Assembly (NCBI RefSeq): GCF_937912035.1
Contig: NZ_CALDPF010000043.1
Span: 1 to 64,000, forward strand
Direction of reading: 5' to 3'
DNA length: 64,000 nucleotides
Source: an uncultured Bacteroides sp.
Lineage (GTDB): Bacteria > Bacteroidota > Bacteroidia > Bacteroidales > Bacteroidaceae
The position numbers were made by a program, and so were the translations under genes. Numbering within the stretch: the first letter of the stretch is position 1; every line of letters begins with the position of its first letter. This document shows, piece after piece, positions 52,671 to 61,647 of this stretch. Below the pieces are notes generated by a model that worked only from the letters and a program-made list of their open reading frames with translations, was not told the origin of the DNA and made no database searches.

Positions 52671-54473
52671 TTATTTGTCGGCATCTTCTTTTGGAGGTAT
52701 AGTAGAAGCGTTGCCATCGCGCACAGCCATATAATGTGGAGACATAATTTCCACACCTTCTTCATTAAATCTATCCTGAATGTTCTGATGAAGATCAGAA
52801 TAAATCTCCGCCAAACGGTCAGCATCTTTGATATAGGCATTTACCTGATATACAGGATACCAGTCACTTAAAGATGTGGAAAGGACGAAAGGTCTTGGAT
52901 CATCCACTACTCCCGGAGTATTAAGTGCAGCCTCTATCAATAACTTATTGACAACTCTCCATGGAACATCATATCCAATACTAACCTCAGAATGAATAAT
53001 AAGTCCGAATTCACGCGCCGACTGGCTGAAATTAACCGTATGCGAAGACATCACGAATGAGTTTGGAATAGTAACCACTTCATTCTTCGGAGTGCGGATA
53101 CGTGTAACCAAAGGAGTTTTTTCAACCACATTACCTGTAGTGTCGTTCAGTTTAATACGGTCGCCAATCTTGAACGGTCGCATATATGTAATGACCAGTC
53201 CGGCAATAATATTTCCGATAACAGTACTAGATCCTAACGATACTATCAAACCTACAAAAACCGAAATACCCTGAAAAACGCCAGAGTTAGAGCCAGGCAG
53301 ATAAGGATAAATCATAGCAATCATAAACGCATACAGCAAGAAGCGGATGATATGGAAAGTTGGTATCGCCCAATCCGGATAGAATCCTCGCAGTTTTAAT
53401 CTTTCAGACTGTATTTCTTCTGCCAAATATCTGAAGAAACGCACCAGATACCTGATAGCCAGACAAATGACAAATATAGTAAACAAGTTAGGAATATATG
53501 AGAGTACTCCTGCTATAATACTCTTTACGGGAGTCAATATATATGAAAACAGCTTATAAGCAAGATCCTTTGTCTGGGGGAAAATTGAAAACAGCATCGG
53601 AACGGTAAGCAACAGCTGCAGAAACATGAATATATATCGAATGATATTGGCAAGAAATACCAGCAGTTTTACCTGCTTATACGTATCAAGCAACTCATAA
53701 TCCTGAATAGAAAAAGGCTTAAGGCGTGTATTCCTCAACTTGATAATACGTACTTTTAGTTTTCGGAAAAGCCAGTTTGTAGCCCGGAACAACAAGTATT
53801 GTCCTACCAGCACCAGAATGAAATAGAAAACACGTTTACACAATTGCAGAAATCCGTGTTCTTCCTTCATCATACGCAATTTCTCCACAATAACAGTGCG
53901 TTTATTGGCAGCCAACTGATCGCGTGAACAGCCTTCCCAAAGTCCATCCTGATCAGTGAATGATACTATAACCTTGTCGCCGTACATCAAATCTGTCACA
54001 ATTTCACTGTTTTCAATATACAGCGAATCTGGCTGGAGATTAAAACGCTTTCCCAGTCTGAGAATTTCATTTGCCACATTTTCCGCACGTTGTTGAGGTG
54101 TATGTCCTCCACGTTTGGCATAATAGTAAAACAATGTATCATTATCTACAACAACAGGTACACCGCATGTTACATTTCTCAATGAATCGATACGTTGCTT
54201 CTGTTTTGCCAGTTTTATGGAATCCGCCGCATACATTGCTATCTTCATCTGCTCCATTTCCATTCGCATATTTGCCTCATTCAACCGCAATGCAGCCAAC
54301 TCTTCCCTTGCGGCTGCCAGCAGAACAGAATCAGAATCTGCAACAGTAACAGCAGGTTTTACCAAACTGTCCTTACGTAATATATCAAGTGCCTTTTCAA
54401 CAATCTGCGATGAAGCGTAACCGGAGAAAGACAGACAAAGAATAAAAAGGTAAAATAAACGTAATGTTCTCAT
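52671..54473 (-). CDS. MscS-family mechanosensitive channel with N-terminal extension
   Basis: 600 residues. Signal peptide (MRTLRLFYLFILCLSFSGYASS), a helical coiled-coil stretch (about 45-105), a periplasmic region, then about five membrane helices from residue 210. The MscS core is clear: pore helix VFQGISVFVGLIVSLGSSTVIGNIIAGLVITYMRPFKIGDRIKLND, beta domain VVEKTPLVTRIRTPKNEVVTIPNS and C-terminal mixed domain. It releases osmolytes under membrane tension. The long N-terminal part is that of larger MscK/YbdG-like variants. Confidence 0.93.
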   Translation of the reverse strand: MRTLRLFYLFILCLSFSGYASSQIVEKALDILRKDSLVKPAVTVADSDSVLLAAAREELAALRLNEANMRMEMEQMKIAMYAADSIKLAKQKQRIDSLRNVTCGVPVVVDNDTLFYYYAKRGGHTPQQRAENVANEILRLGKRFNLQPDSLYIENSEIVTDLMYGDKVIVSFTDQDGLWEGCSRDQLAANKRTVIVEKLRMMKEEHGFLQLCKRVFYFILVLVGQYLLFRATNWLFRKLKVRIIKLRNTRLKPFSIQDYELLDTYKQVKLLVFLANIIRYIFMFLQLLLTVPMLFSIFPQTKDLAYKLFSYILTPVKSIIAGVLSYIPNLFTIFVICLAIRYLVRFFRYLAEEIQSERLKLRGFYPDWAIPTFHIIRFLLYAFMIAMIYPYLPGSNSGVFQGISVFVGLIVSLGSSTVIGNIIAGLVITYMRPFKIGDRIKLNDTTGNVVEKTPLVTRIRTPKNEVVTIPNSFVMSSHTVNFSQSAREFGLIIHSEVSIGYDVPWRVVNKLLIEAALNTPGVVDDPRPFVLSTSLSDWYPVYQVNAYIKDADRLAEIYSDLHQNIQDRFNEEGVEIMSPHYMAVRDGNASTIPPKEDADK

Positions 54474-54500
54474 TAATCCTATGTGTTATTATTTGAGCCG

Positions 54501-54508
54501 CAAAAATA
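54501..54508 (-). promoter_or_regulatory. -7 box of the mscS-type gene
   Basis: Minus-strand TATTTTTG, 28 bp upstream of the ATG. Confidence 0.5.
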
Positions 54509-54591
54509 CTAATAAAAAATGATATTATAAATTATGTTTTAAACGATTGATAATAAAGACGTAAATATATATCTCGACATACTAAAATAAT

Positions 54592-54624
54592 AAAGGCTAA
54601 GCCCGTTCTCCAAGCTTAGCCTTT
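54592..54624 (-). terminator. terminator of the M16 protease gene
   Basis: AAAGGCTAAG (54592-54601) pairs with CTTAGCCTTT (54615-54624), a perfect 10-bp stem. Confidence 0.85.
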
Positions 54625-54644
54625 TATAGTTCAGAAAAATCAAA

Positions 54645-57464
54645 TCACTTGTTTTCAGGCATCATAACCAACACCCTGTAGTTGTTCTGTTTCATAACTT
54701 TGCCGACATATTCCGAAAGTTCTTTTGGAGTGACAGACAAGATTGCCTTTTCTGCCTGAGCAAATACTTCGGCCGGTTTAAGTTCGTTGCCTGCAATCAT
54801 AGAACACCAATAACTGTTTGTATGTTCATTCTCGGCATACTGCTTAACCATAAACTCCTTCACCTTGTCAAGTTCTTCTGCCGGAGTTTCCTTTGCCAGC
54901 TTATCAAACTCGCTGCGGATTATTTCAAGCGCACGGTCTTTCTTTTCAGGCTTAACCTGGAATATAGTCTGATATGTGACTGACACTTCTGACAGTCTGT
55001 CCTGAGAGCCCTGTGTATATATACTATATACCGCACCTTCCTTTTCGCGAACCTCATTCAATAGACGTGTAGAAATTATCTGTGCCGACATTGAAGCCAT
55101 CAGCCTGTTCTTGAACGAGTAAGGCATCTTTCCGCTGATGATGACAGCAGCACTACCCTGAGGCACTTCCATCTTCATTGTGAAATCCTTTTCTTCGCTA
55201 CCGGACTTGATTTCTACCGCACTGTTATATTTCAATTCCTGTTTTTTTCCTTTCACAGAAGGCAGTGAAGCGATATACTGTTCAACAAGTGTCTTTAATT
55301 CAGTTTCATCAAAGTTACCGCTGAATACAAATGTAAAGTCCACTGCATTAGCAAGCTGTTCATGTATGATAGAAAGGATATTCTCACGGTTTGCCTTCTC
55401 AATATCACTTACACCGAACACCTGCTTGTTAGGCGAAGTATAAAGGAATTCCTGAACCTTCTTCTGGAAGACAAAACTAGGGTTCTGCTCCTGATTCTGG
55501 ATCAATCCCTTATACAGATTCTGCATTGCAGCAAATTCATCCTCTGTTACTGTCAGTCCTGTGAAAGTCATGTATATCATCTCCATATAAGTCTTCAGAT
55601 CCTTTGGAGTGGTATTTCCGTAAAGACTACGTACATAGTCCTCGAAAGCAACTTTCAGGGATACCTGCTTGCCGGCCATCAGCTTGGTAAGATCAGAATT
55701 GGTAAAATTACCCAGACCGTGCTGTTCCAATACGGCAGGCATAAACATCAAGTCCGCAGCTTTATCGTTGCCATAAACAGAAGTACCGCCTTTTGCCACA
55801 GCCATCATATTGATTTCGTCAGCCTTGAAGTCAGTTTTCTTCAATATCACTTTGGCACCGTTTGAAAGAATCCATTCCTTGGCACCGAAATCAGAAAGCA
55901 TGTTTTCCTTCACCACCTTTCCGGCTGCAGGCAATTCGCTTACCAGAGGTTCATCCTTCACATTGTCAACGTAAGGAGCAATGTTTTCTGCTTCCACCTG
56001 AGAAAGCAATGCAAGTATATCCTCATCCTTAGGACATGACTCCCCTTCGCGTGCAGGCATCATACCAAGAACAACCAGATTTTTGTCCGAAACAATCTGC
56101 GAGAACACCTGATTTACAGCTTCCACTGGTATCTGGTTTACAATCATGCTCATCATCTGATATTCTGTCTCTATACCAGGTATAGGTTTCTTGTCGATAA
56201 AGTTGCGTACATACGATTCTGCAAGAGTCTTGTTTTCCTGCTGGTTGCGGTTATTGTATGCCTTTTCAAGCTGAGAAAGATATTCTGTGCGGCAACGCGC
56301 ATATTCAGTAGCAGTAAATCCTCCCCTCTTTGCACGAAGAGCCTCACGATAGACAGCCTTCAGTCCTTCGTTGAAGCTGTTACCCTTAGGAACCATAGCC
56401 ATTTGGAAAGCCTGTTTAGTCTTTGCCATAATGAACTCACCGTAAAATGCAGAAGCCACAGCAAACGGAGCATCTGCCTTCTGCCCCAGTTCGTTCAGTC
56501 TTATCTGAAGCATCATTTGGGCCATATCAAGCAGATAAGAGGTTGTAATATCAGCCATTGTGCCCTTCAATGAATCAGGCAGGGCATCATATTTGAACAT
56601 AATCTGAGCTACATATTTATCCTGCTCCTTATCCGAGCCGAAAGCTACAATAGGCTTTTCATTATCGGCCACCGGGTAGTAAACCCTTTCTACCGGATTT
56701 ACAGGCTTCTCAATCTTTGAGAACATTTCCTTGATCTTGCCTTCTATACGGTCAACATCAATGTCACCTACCACAACTATACCCTGCAGGTCAGGACGGT
56801 ACCACTTTTCATAATAGTCGCGTAAAGCCTGATGCGGGAAATTGTCCACTACTTCCATGGTTCCTATAGGAAGTCGGTGTCCATATCTGCTGTCAGGATA
56901 TATTTCCGGAAGCAGTTTCTCCATTATTCTCATATTCGGTGGCAGCTGGCTTCTCCATTCCTCATGTATAACGGAACGTTCCTCGTCTATCTCCTTACCT
57001 TCAAGCAAAAGGCCGTCAGCCCAGTCGGACAGAATCATCAGACATGAATCCTGCACCCCGATACGCTCTGTAGGTACACTGGAGATACGATATACAGTTT
57101 CATCAATGCTGGTATAGGCATTCAAGTTATAACCGAACTTCACACCTACTGACTCAAGCCATTTTATCATTGAGTTACCCGGGAAGTTCTTTGTTCCGTT
57201 GAAACACATGTGTTCAAGAAAATGCGCCAATCCGCGCTGGTTGTCCTCTTCAAGGATACTACCCACCTTTTGGGCGATATAGAAGTCCACCTGGTTCTTA
57301 GGATATTCATTATGACGGATATAGTATGTAAGTCCGTTATCCAGTTTACCTATTCTCACTTCCTTATCCACCGGTACCGGAGGCATCTGCTGTGCCCTGA
57401 CAGCTACCGGCAAGCAGGCAAATCCTGCAATGGCTACAAAAGCCAGTTTCATAATTCTTCTCAT
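54645..57464 (-). CDS. M16 family zinc metalloprotease
   Basis: 939 residues with signal peptide (MRRIMKLAFVAIAGFACLPVAVRAQ). The catalytic half has the inverted zinc motif HFLEH (in GLAHFLEHMCFNGTKNFPGN) with the distal Glu in LLEGKEIDEERSVIHEEW. A second M16 domain pair without the zinc motif fills the C-terminal half. Such enzymes degrade peptides in the periplasm. Its promoter carries a triple GTTA-type repeat shared with two other genes in the window. Confidence 0.95.
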   Translation of the reverse strand: MRRIMKLAFVAIAGFACLPVAVRAQQMPPVPVDKEVRIGKLDNGLTYYIRHNEYPKNQVDFYIAQKVGSILEEDNQRGLAHFLEHMCFNGTKNFPGNSMIKWLESVGVKFGYNLNAYTSIDETVYRISSVPTERIGVQDSCLMILSDWADGLLLEGKEIDEERSVIHEEWRSQLPPNMRIMEKLLPEIYPDSRYGHRLPIGTMEVVDNFPHQALRDYYEKWYRPDLQGIVVVGDIDVDRIEGKIKEMFSKIEKPVNPVERVYYPVADNEKPIVAFGSDKEQDKYVAQIMFKYDALPDSLKGTMADITTSYLLDMAQMMLQIRLNELGQKADAPFAVASAFYGEFIMAKTKQAFQMAMVPKGNSFNEGLKAVYREALRAKRGGFTATEYARCRTEYLSQLEKAYNNRNQQENKTLAESYVRNFIDKKPIPGIETEYQMMSMIVNQIPVEAVNQVFSQIVSDKNLVVLGMMPAREGESCPKDEDILALLSQVEAENIAPYVDNVKDEPLVSELPAAGKVVKENMLSDFGAKEWILSNGAKVILKKTDFKADEINMMAVAKGGTSVYGNDKAADLMFMPAVLEQHGLGNFTNSDLTKLMAGKQVSLKVAFEDYVRSLYGNTTPKDLKTYMEMIYMTFTGLTVTEDEFAAMQNLYKGLIQNQEQNPSFVFQKKVQEFLYTSPNKQVFGVSDIEKANRENILSIIHEQLANAVDFTFVFSGNFDETELKTLVEQYIASLPSVKGKKQELKYNSAVEIKSGSEEKDFTMKMEVPQGSAAVIISGKMPYSFKNRLMASMSAQIISTRLLNEVREKEGAVYSIYTQGSQDRLSEVSVTYQTIFQVKPEKKDRALEIIRSEFDKLAKETPAEELDKVKEFMVKQYAENEHTNSYWCSMIAGNELKPAEVFAQAEKAILSVTPKELSEYVGKVMKQNNYRVLVMMPENK

Positions 57465-57496
57465 AACTTTTATATTGATTAGTTGTTCTTATGCCG

Positions 57497-57554
57497 CAAA
57501 GGTATGCGCAAAGAAGATTAGTTTATGTTATCGCTATGTTATCTTTACGTTAAG
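57497..57554 (-). promoter_or_regulatory. M16 promoter with three 11-bp-spaced direct repeats
   Basis: The -7 box TACCTTTG is at 57504-57497. On the plus strand GTTATC (57527-57532), GTTATC (57538-57543) and GTTAAG (57549-57554) repeat every 11 bp, starting 23 bp from the -7 box, as in OmpR/PhoB-type activator sites that take over the -33 region. Confidence 0.7.
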
Positions 57555-57557
57555 ACT

Positions 57558-57764
57558 TCATTCATCCCTGTATTCCAGAATATCTCCCGGCTGGCAGTCC
57601 AGTTCCTTACAGATAGCCTCCAAAGTAGAGAAACGTATAGCTTTAGCCTTTCCAGTTTTAAGTATAGAAAGGTTTGCCGGAGTAAGGTCTATACGTTCGG
57701 CCAGTTCACCAAGCGAAATCTTGCGTTTCGCCATCATTACGTCCAAGTTTACTATTATAGGCAT
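57558..57764 (-). CDS. small XRE-family HTH regulator (YozG-like)
   Basis: 68 residues, nearly all one helix-turn-helix: MAKRKISLGELAERIDLTPANLSILKTGKAKAIRFSTLEAICKELDCQPGDILEY. Such proteins are regularly encoded after DUF2975 membrane proteins. It lies 22 bp after one, so it is probably part of the same operon and binds the TATCG-N5-CGATA sites upstream of it (inference). Confidence 0.9.
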   Translation of the reverse strand: MPIIVNLDVMMAKRKISLGELAERIDLTPANLSILKTGKAKAIRFSTLEAICKELDCQPGDILEYRDE

Positions 57765-57786
57765 ATATGTCAGTTTTTTTTATCTA

Positions 57787-58239
57787 TCAAATTGTCAAAT
57801 CATTTTCTTCCTTAATTTTTACCGCACGACGCACTATCTTTCCTATAAATGCCATCATAATTCCAAATAACATAATAGTGAACCAATCCAATGAATATAA
57901 AAATTCATCTCCCAAATCACCTGCTCTCTTTGCAAAAGAATTACGAATCAACATAAAAAGAACCGTAAAAGAGCCAATACTCTCCATAAGACCAGCAGTC
58001 TTATTACTAATCAGTTTTCGGCAGTCAATCCTGATTATACAAAAGCAAAACACAAGAATGACCAATAAATTACATGCATACACTCCGCCCAGCATCCGTT
58101 CAGAAGTGCCAGCCAGCAAAAGTCTTACAATAGTAGGACCAAAATACATCATTACACTTATCATTCCAACCAGAACAGCAAACAGAAGATTACCCATATT
58201 TTTATAGCGCTGCTTGAGCATTTTCCATATCGTCTTCAT
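57787..58239 (-). CDS. DUF2975-like membrane protein
   Basis: 150 residues with four hydrophobic segments (LLFAVLVGMISVMMYFG; ACNLLVILVFCFCII; SIGSFTVLFMLI; WFTIMLFGIMMAFIG) and the typical end KIKEENDLTI. It shares this C-terminal stretch with the broken gene 19 bp upstream, so the two are diverged paralogues. Likely sensor or partner for the HTH regulator encoded next. Function unknown. Confidence 0.8.
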   Translation of the reverse strand: MKTIWKMLKQRYKNMGNLLFAVLVGMISVMMYFGPTIVRLLLAGTSERMLGGVYACNLLVILVFCFCIIRIDCRKLISNKTAGLMESIGSFTVLFMLIRNSFAKRAGDLGDEFLYSLDWFTIMLFGIMMAFIGKIVRRAVKIKEENDLTI

Positions 58240-58258
58240 TGTTATTCCCTTTCATTAG

Positions 58259-58860
58259 TTAAATTGTCAAATCATTTTCTTCCTTAATTTTCTCTGCTTT
58301 GGCAAATATTTCGACAAACAATACCAACAACATAAACAATATCCAAGGATATTTCAGTCCGAAAGCGTCAATCGTATAACCTGCAGGTAAAGTTATTTCG
58401 TTCACAACCTGAGAATTATATATTCCCCTAATTCCTTTATTGCTGAAAACAATACAAAAGAATAAACAAACATACGCATACGGCGTACATTCTTTTTGGT
58501 AAGCACCTTATTACGGCAAATATCCAGCAAAAGACCTACAAGAGATACAAAGCCATATAAGAAAAATAACAGAAAAGGAACTGTCAGTATTATAAAGTAA
58601 TCAGTATAAAAACTATCAAAAGTAACATATGTAGATATAGTATCCAGCTTATATGGTACTTTCCTGCTCTCTGCATAATTGTACAGACTATCCGGAATCA
58701 AAGTTTTATCTTGTACTACAGAAACCAATACCGGATTCATTCCAACATATGTACGAGGAATAGAATCATCTGTTTCACCAAACTTTCTGAGCACGTCTGT
58801 AGAAGCGAAAAATACGATTATCGCTATTACCACAAATCCTAAAATACGTACTGTTTTCAT
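58259..58860 (-). pseudogene. DUF2975 gene broken by a frameshift
   Basis: An ATG frame of 152 codons (58860 to 58402) stops at KELGEYIILRL. The adjacent frame continues from about 58440 with NKGIRGIYNSQVVNE, then ITLPAGYTIDAFGLKYPWI, a membrane segment and the DUF2975 ending KIKEENDLTI, stopping at TAA 58259-58261. The full span is 602 bp, one base short of 201 codons, so a single lost base around 58430-58445 explains it. It could be a true mutation, a sequencing error or, less likely, programmed frameshifting. Confidence 0.8.
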
Positions 58861-58922
58861 AATCTCAATGTTTATTCGTTGTTATTATTTTAATCGTCTC
58901 TTACTTGTTTTCAATAAATATT

Positions 58923-59003
58923 TATCGTTTTTCGATATGCAAATGTATATACTATTTTTTAAGTACAAAAGAAAAACAAGAAAAAATTTATCGAAAAACG
59001 ATA
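58923..59003 (-). promoter_or_regulatory. DUF2975-HTH operon promoter flanked by two TATCG-N5-CGATA sites
   Basis: TATCGTTTTTCGATA (58923-58937) and TATCGAAAAACGATA (58989-59003) flank a promoter with TTTG (58969-58966), 18 nt, TACATTTG (58947-58940). The first lies over the expected start of transcription and the second upstream of -33. A related CGATAAAAACGA follows at about 59030. Likely operators of the HTH protein. Confidence 0.68.
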
Positions 59004-59066
59004 TATTTTTAATCTAATGCGATAAAAACGAATTAATTCAATTATATAAACAGACGTAATAGAAAA

Positions 59067-59107
59067 AAGTCCTTTGAAGATACCCGCCGGTAATCAACAA
59101 AGGACTT
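59067..59107 (-). terminator. terminator of the Rpn-family gene
   Basis: AAGTCCTTTG (59067-59076) and CAAAGGACTT (59098-59107) form a 10-bp stem, followed on the minus strand by a T run. Confidence 0.8.
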
Positions 59108-59154
59108 AAATATTAATATTTTTTATTATCAGAAATCTGAACAGAAAAGCCACA

Positions 59155-60174
59155 TTATACCAACAAGTCTCTTATATCCTTTTCGGTCAATCCGGTAGCC
59201 TCCTGAATTTGCTCAATAGACAGTCCGAAAGCATTCAATTTAGCAACGACAGATTTTTTACCTTCCAGAAGTCCTTCTGCATGACCTTCTGCAAGACCTT
59301 CCGCACGACCCTCTGCGCGCCCCTCTTCAAGCCCTTTCTTCCATCCTGCCTCACGGGCATCTTCCTCCACTATCCTGCTTACTCTATAACGGTCTAAAGC
59401 TTTATCATAAGCAATACGGTCTTCCAAAGAGAGATTAGCCACAGAAGCTAGTTCTTCCAGGCGATTAAAGACCTGCTCTTTAAGAGCATCCGGCATTCTG
59501 TTCCAATGTTGCATATTTTTGAGTGTATAAATCAATTTATCATAAAGAGTTTCACAATCTCGAAGTTCTTTCTTGAAATATGGAAATTGCAAAAAAATCT
59601 GACGGAACCTGCCGTTTATCACTTTTCCATTTTCCATATCAGCTATAACCGCGTCAGTTCGGAATTTTTCCTCCAAATCAGGTTCACAGAAATTCATCAG
59701 GAATATACCATAAACTTTAGAGAGTTTATATCTGGCTCCATATTTGTCCGGTTTTGGTTCACTTAAAACAAAGCTATCCTCACAATTGGAAACAGAGTTC
59801 TCCGAACGAAGTTCCTGTTCCTTTTTCCTTTTCTCACGTATATTCTCAACTTGTCTACCAATGGCACGACACATATAGAATAGCGTACGGTCAAGGAAAT
59901 TACTGTGCAGGCGGTTTTGCATTTCAACAATAATATACTCACCAGTAGTAGTAAGACAATAAAGATCGTATATGATTCCTGCATCGTCCATATTGTCTGA
60001 ATGATTTTCCTTATCAAGGAAAGTAAGGTTCTCTATGCAGTGTTCGCCTTTCAGAAGTTCATTAAGCAGCGTGATTAGCAATTCCTTACTGGCAGGCTGT
60101 CCGAAAATAATTTTAAAGCCAATATCCGTAAACGGATTGACAAAATGGCCACAAGTAAAATCACTGTTGTTCAT
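59155..60174 (-). CDS. Rpn-family PD-(D/E)XK nuclease/putative transposase-like protein
   Basis: 339 residues. N-terminal PDDEXK_2-type domain: FVNPFTDIGFKIIFGQPASKELLITLLNELL, IIYDLYCLTTTGEYIIVEMQNR (catalytic Asp and ExQ), FYMCRAIGRQ, and YGIFLMNFCEPD. The C-terminal part has a low-complexity EGRAEG/LAEGHAEG repeat (about 278-300), then a helix with LNAFGLSIEQIQEATGLTEKDI. Relatives promote recombination. The family is common and often multicopy in Bacteroidales. Monocistronic. Confidence 0.9.
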   Translation of the reverse strand: MNNSDFTCGHFVNPFTDIGFKIIFGQPASKELLITLLNELLKGEHCIENLTFLDKENHSDNMDDAGIIYDLYCLTTTGEYIIVEMQNRLHSNFLDRTLFYMCRAIGRQVENIREKRKKEQELRSENSVSNCEDSFVLSEPKPDKYGARYKLSKVYGIFLMNFCEPDLEEKFRTDAVIADMENGKVINGRFRQIFLQFPYFKKELRDCETLYDKLIYTLKNMQHWNRMPDALKEQVFNRLEELASVANLSLEDRIAYDKALDRYRVSRIVEEDAREAGWKKGLEEGRAEGRAEGLAEGHAEGLLEGKKSVVAKLNAFGLSIEQIQEATGLTEKDIRDLLV

Positions 60175-60200
60175 ATTAACTCCTTTATTACTGATTGATG

Positions 60201-60208
60201 CAAATATA
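60201..60208 (-). promoter_or_regulatory. -7 box of the Rpn-family gene
   Basis: Minus-strand TATATTTG, 27 bp before the ATG. Confidence 0.5.
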
Positions 60209-60292
60209 CGAATTAATACGTTGATATTTATATTTTTATATTCTAAACTTTAAATTAAATGACCGTTGCTTGCTCAATACGTCCGATACAAA

Positions 60293-60390
60293 AATCCCTG
60301 ACATTCTGCAAACAGCCGTACAGAATATCAGGGATTACATCGTTAAACTTTTAAGAGAGAAAATCTGAAGGATTCTATTTGGTAAACTTC
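60293..60390 (-). repeat. duplicated 3' gene end plus terminator (copy 1)
   Basis: This stretch matches 63025-63119: hairpin AATCCCTGA/TCAGGGATT (60293-60336), then the shared GTTAAACTTTTAAGAGAGAAA and ATTTGGTAAACTTC. On the minus strand it ends a frame with KFTK and a stop (60375-60377), as does the DUF3836-like gene of copy 2. Upstream of this only tandem repeats are found, so it is a remnant of a lost gene. The hairpin may end the TraB-like transcript. Confidence 0.72.
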
Positions 60391-60436
60391 ACTGGCCGTT
60401 TTTGTACGGATTTTTCCTTCCTCGTGTTCCGAAAAA

Positions 60437-60524
60437 AACGTGCGCACATTTCAGGTAAAACGTGCGTACATTTAAGATCGAATGTGCGCACATTTAAACT
60501 CGAACGTGCGCACGCCTAAACAGC
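60437..60524. repeat. four 22-bp tandem repeats with a GTGCGCAC core
   Basis: Units start at 60437, 60459, 60481 and 60503 and follow AACGTGCGCACATTTAAACTCG with a few changes each. Each holds a palindrome of the type GTGCGCAC (GTGCGTAC in unit 2). No spacers, so not a CRISPR. The rest of the 421-bp gap between the Rpn and TraB-like genes holds only the Rpn promoter and the duplicated terminator segment. Confidence 0.88.
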
Positions 60525-60595
60525 ACTATAAATTCCAACAGAAATACAGTCATAATAATATATGATCAGATTCCTTATATTTATATATTCATGGT

Positions 60596-61489
60596 CTATT
60601 TCATAGCCTCTACCCTATATCCCTGTTCCTGAATCAACTTCAGCAAACCTTTTGGACCAGGCAAATGTCCGGCACCAACTACGAACAAGGTTGGGGACTG
60701 CCTCATAATGTCAGGTAACTGACGGGCCCAGTTTGCGTTACGTCCGTATATCAGTGTTTCCTGCTCTTCTGGAGTACTGTCGCAGGAATTGTTGATTTTT
60801 TCTTCAATAATGGAAAGAAGTCCGTCCAAATCCTGTTTCATGTAAGCATTCGTCATACGTAATGTCTGGTCAATACCCTGCTCAATATGAGTAGCGGCGC
60901 AGTGCAATAAGAGTGCCTGACGTGCCAGAGTTTGCGAATTGTAAAGAACATTTACTTGCATATCAACGGTTTCCAGACTTCCTACCTTCTTTCCTGCCTG
61001 TCGTGCCTGTGTCTGGAACCAAGTGTCAAGTTGTTCCTGCGGATTAAATCCTTTCAGCGACTTCATAGCCAAAGCCAATGCCAGTTGGGTAGTTACAGCC
61101 GCAGGTTTCAGCTTATCGAACAAGGAAAGATCTACTCCTATATAGGTCTTTACCACAGATGCTATGGTATCATATTGTGCCTGTGTGTAAAGGCTTTTCA
61201 GTGTAGTGTCGGCCGGCAGTACCATAGCCTGCTGCATCTTCATAACAGATTCAGGATTTGTAGCATCCTCCATCACGAGTTCACCATACACCTGTTCGGT
61301 CTGGTCAATAACCTGTTGCAGATTGGCTATACTGTCCTTGATACTGAGCGGTGCAAGGTGATGCGTTCCTATAACGTATGATGGTCTGTCAAGTCCGTTA
61401 CCTGATATTTTCCATAACAGTTGCGCCTTAGCACCAAGCGTGATGCAGAACAGCAACGCGAATAATAGTGTCTTTTTCATTGTGTTCAT
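60596..61489 (-). CDS. TraB/GumN-family secreted protein
   Basis: 297 residues with a signal peptide (KKTLLFALLFCITLGAKAQ). TraB/GumN hallmarks are SYVIGTHHLAPLSI near the N-terminus, VYGELVMEDATNPE and the C-terminal LFVVGAGHLPGPKGLLKLIQEQGYRV. The paired GTHH and GxGH motifs suggest a metal-dependent hydrolase, perhaps a peptidase, but the activity is not established. ATG 61478-61480 is a possible alternative start. It is divergent from a sensor kinase gene and carries the triple-repeat promoter. Confidence 0.9.
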   Translation of the reverse strand: MNTMKKTLLFALLFCITLGAKAQLLWKISGNGLDRPSYVIGTHHLAPLSIKDSIANLQQVIDQTEQVYGELVMEDATNPESVMKMQQAMVLPADTTLKSLYTQAQYDTIASVVKTYIGVDLSLFDKLKPAAVTTQLALALAMKSLKGFNPQEQLDTWFQTQARQAGKKVGSLETVDMQVNVLYNSQTLARQALLLHCAATHIEQGIDQTLRMTNAYMKQDLDGLLSIIEEKINNSCDSTPEEQETLIYGRNANWARQLPDIMRQSPTLFVVGAGHLPGPKGLLKLIQEQGYRVEAMK

Positions 61490-61527
61490 TTTTTTAAGTT
61501 ATACTTCATTTGTTATTTCTTATGTTG

Positions 61528-61585
61528 CAAAGGTATGCGTAAAGAACAAGAGTTTATGTTATCAATACGTTATCTTTAGGTTAAG
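61528..61585 (-). promoter_or_regulatory. TraB-like promoter with three 11-bp-spaced direct repeats
   Basis: The -7 box TACCTTTG is at 61535-61528. GTTATC (61558-61563), GTTATC (61569-61574) and GTTAAG (61580-61585) follow, again 23 bp from the box. About 130 bp around it is nearly identical to 63390-63525. Confidence 0.72.
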
Positions 61586-61628
61586 ATGTTTTCTGCAAAA
61601 GCTTAGTTATATATCTGCATAATGTTAT

Positions 61629-61636
61629 TAACTTTG
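61629..61636 (+). promoter_or_regulatory. -7 box of the sensor kinase gene
   Basis: TAACTTTG, 11 bp upstream of the ATG at 61648, so the leader would be very short. The same box recurs at 63514-63521. Confidence 0.5.
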
Positions 61637-61647
61637 CAAATAAAAAA

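Noticed and set aside
58402..58860. Intact 152-residue membrane protein
   Set aside because: The DUF2975 C-terminus continues in the neighbouring frame, so the ORF is the front part of a frameshifted gene.
60437..60524. Possible CRISPR array
   Set aside because: Repeats are directly adjacent 22-bp units with no spacers, and no cas genes are nearby.
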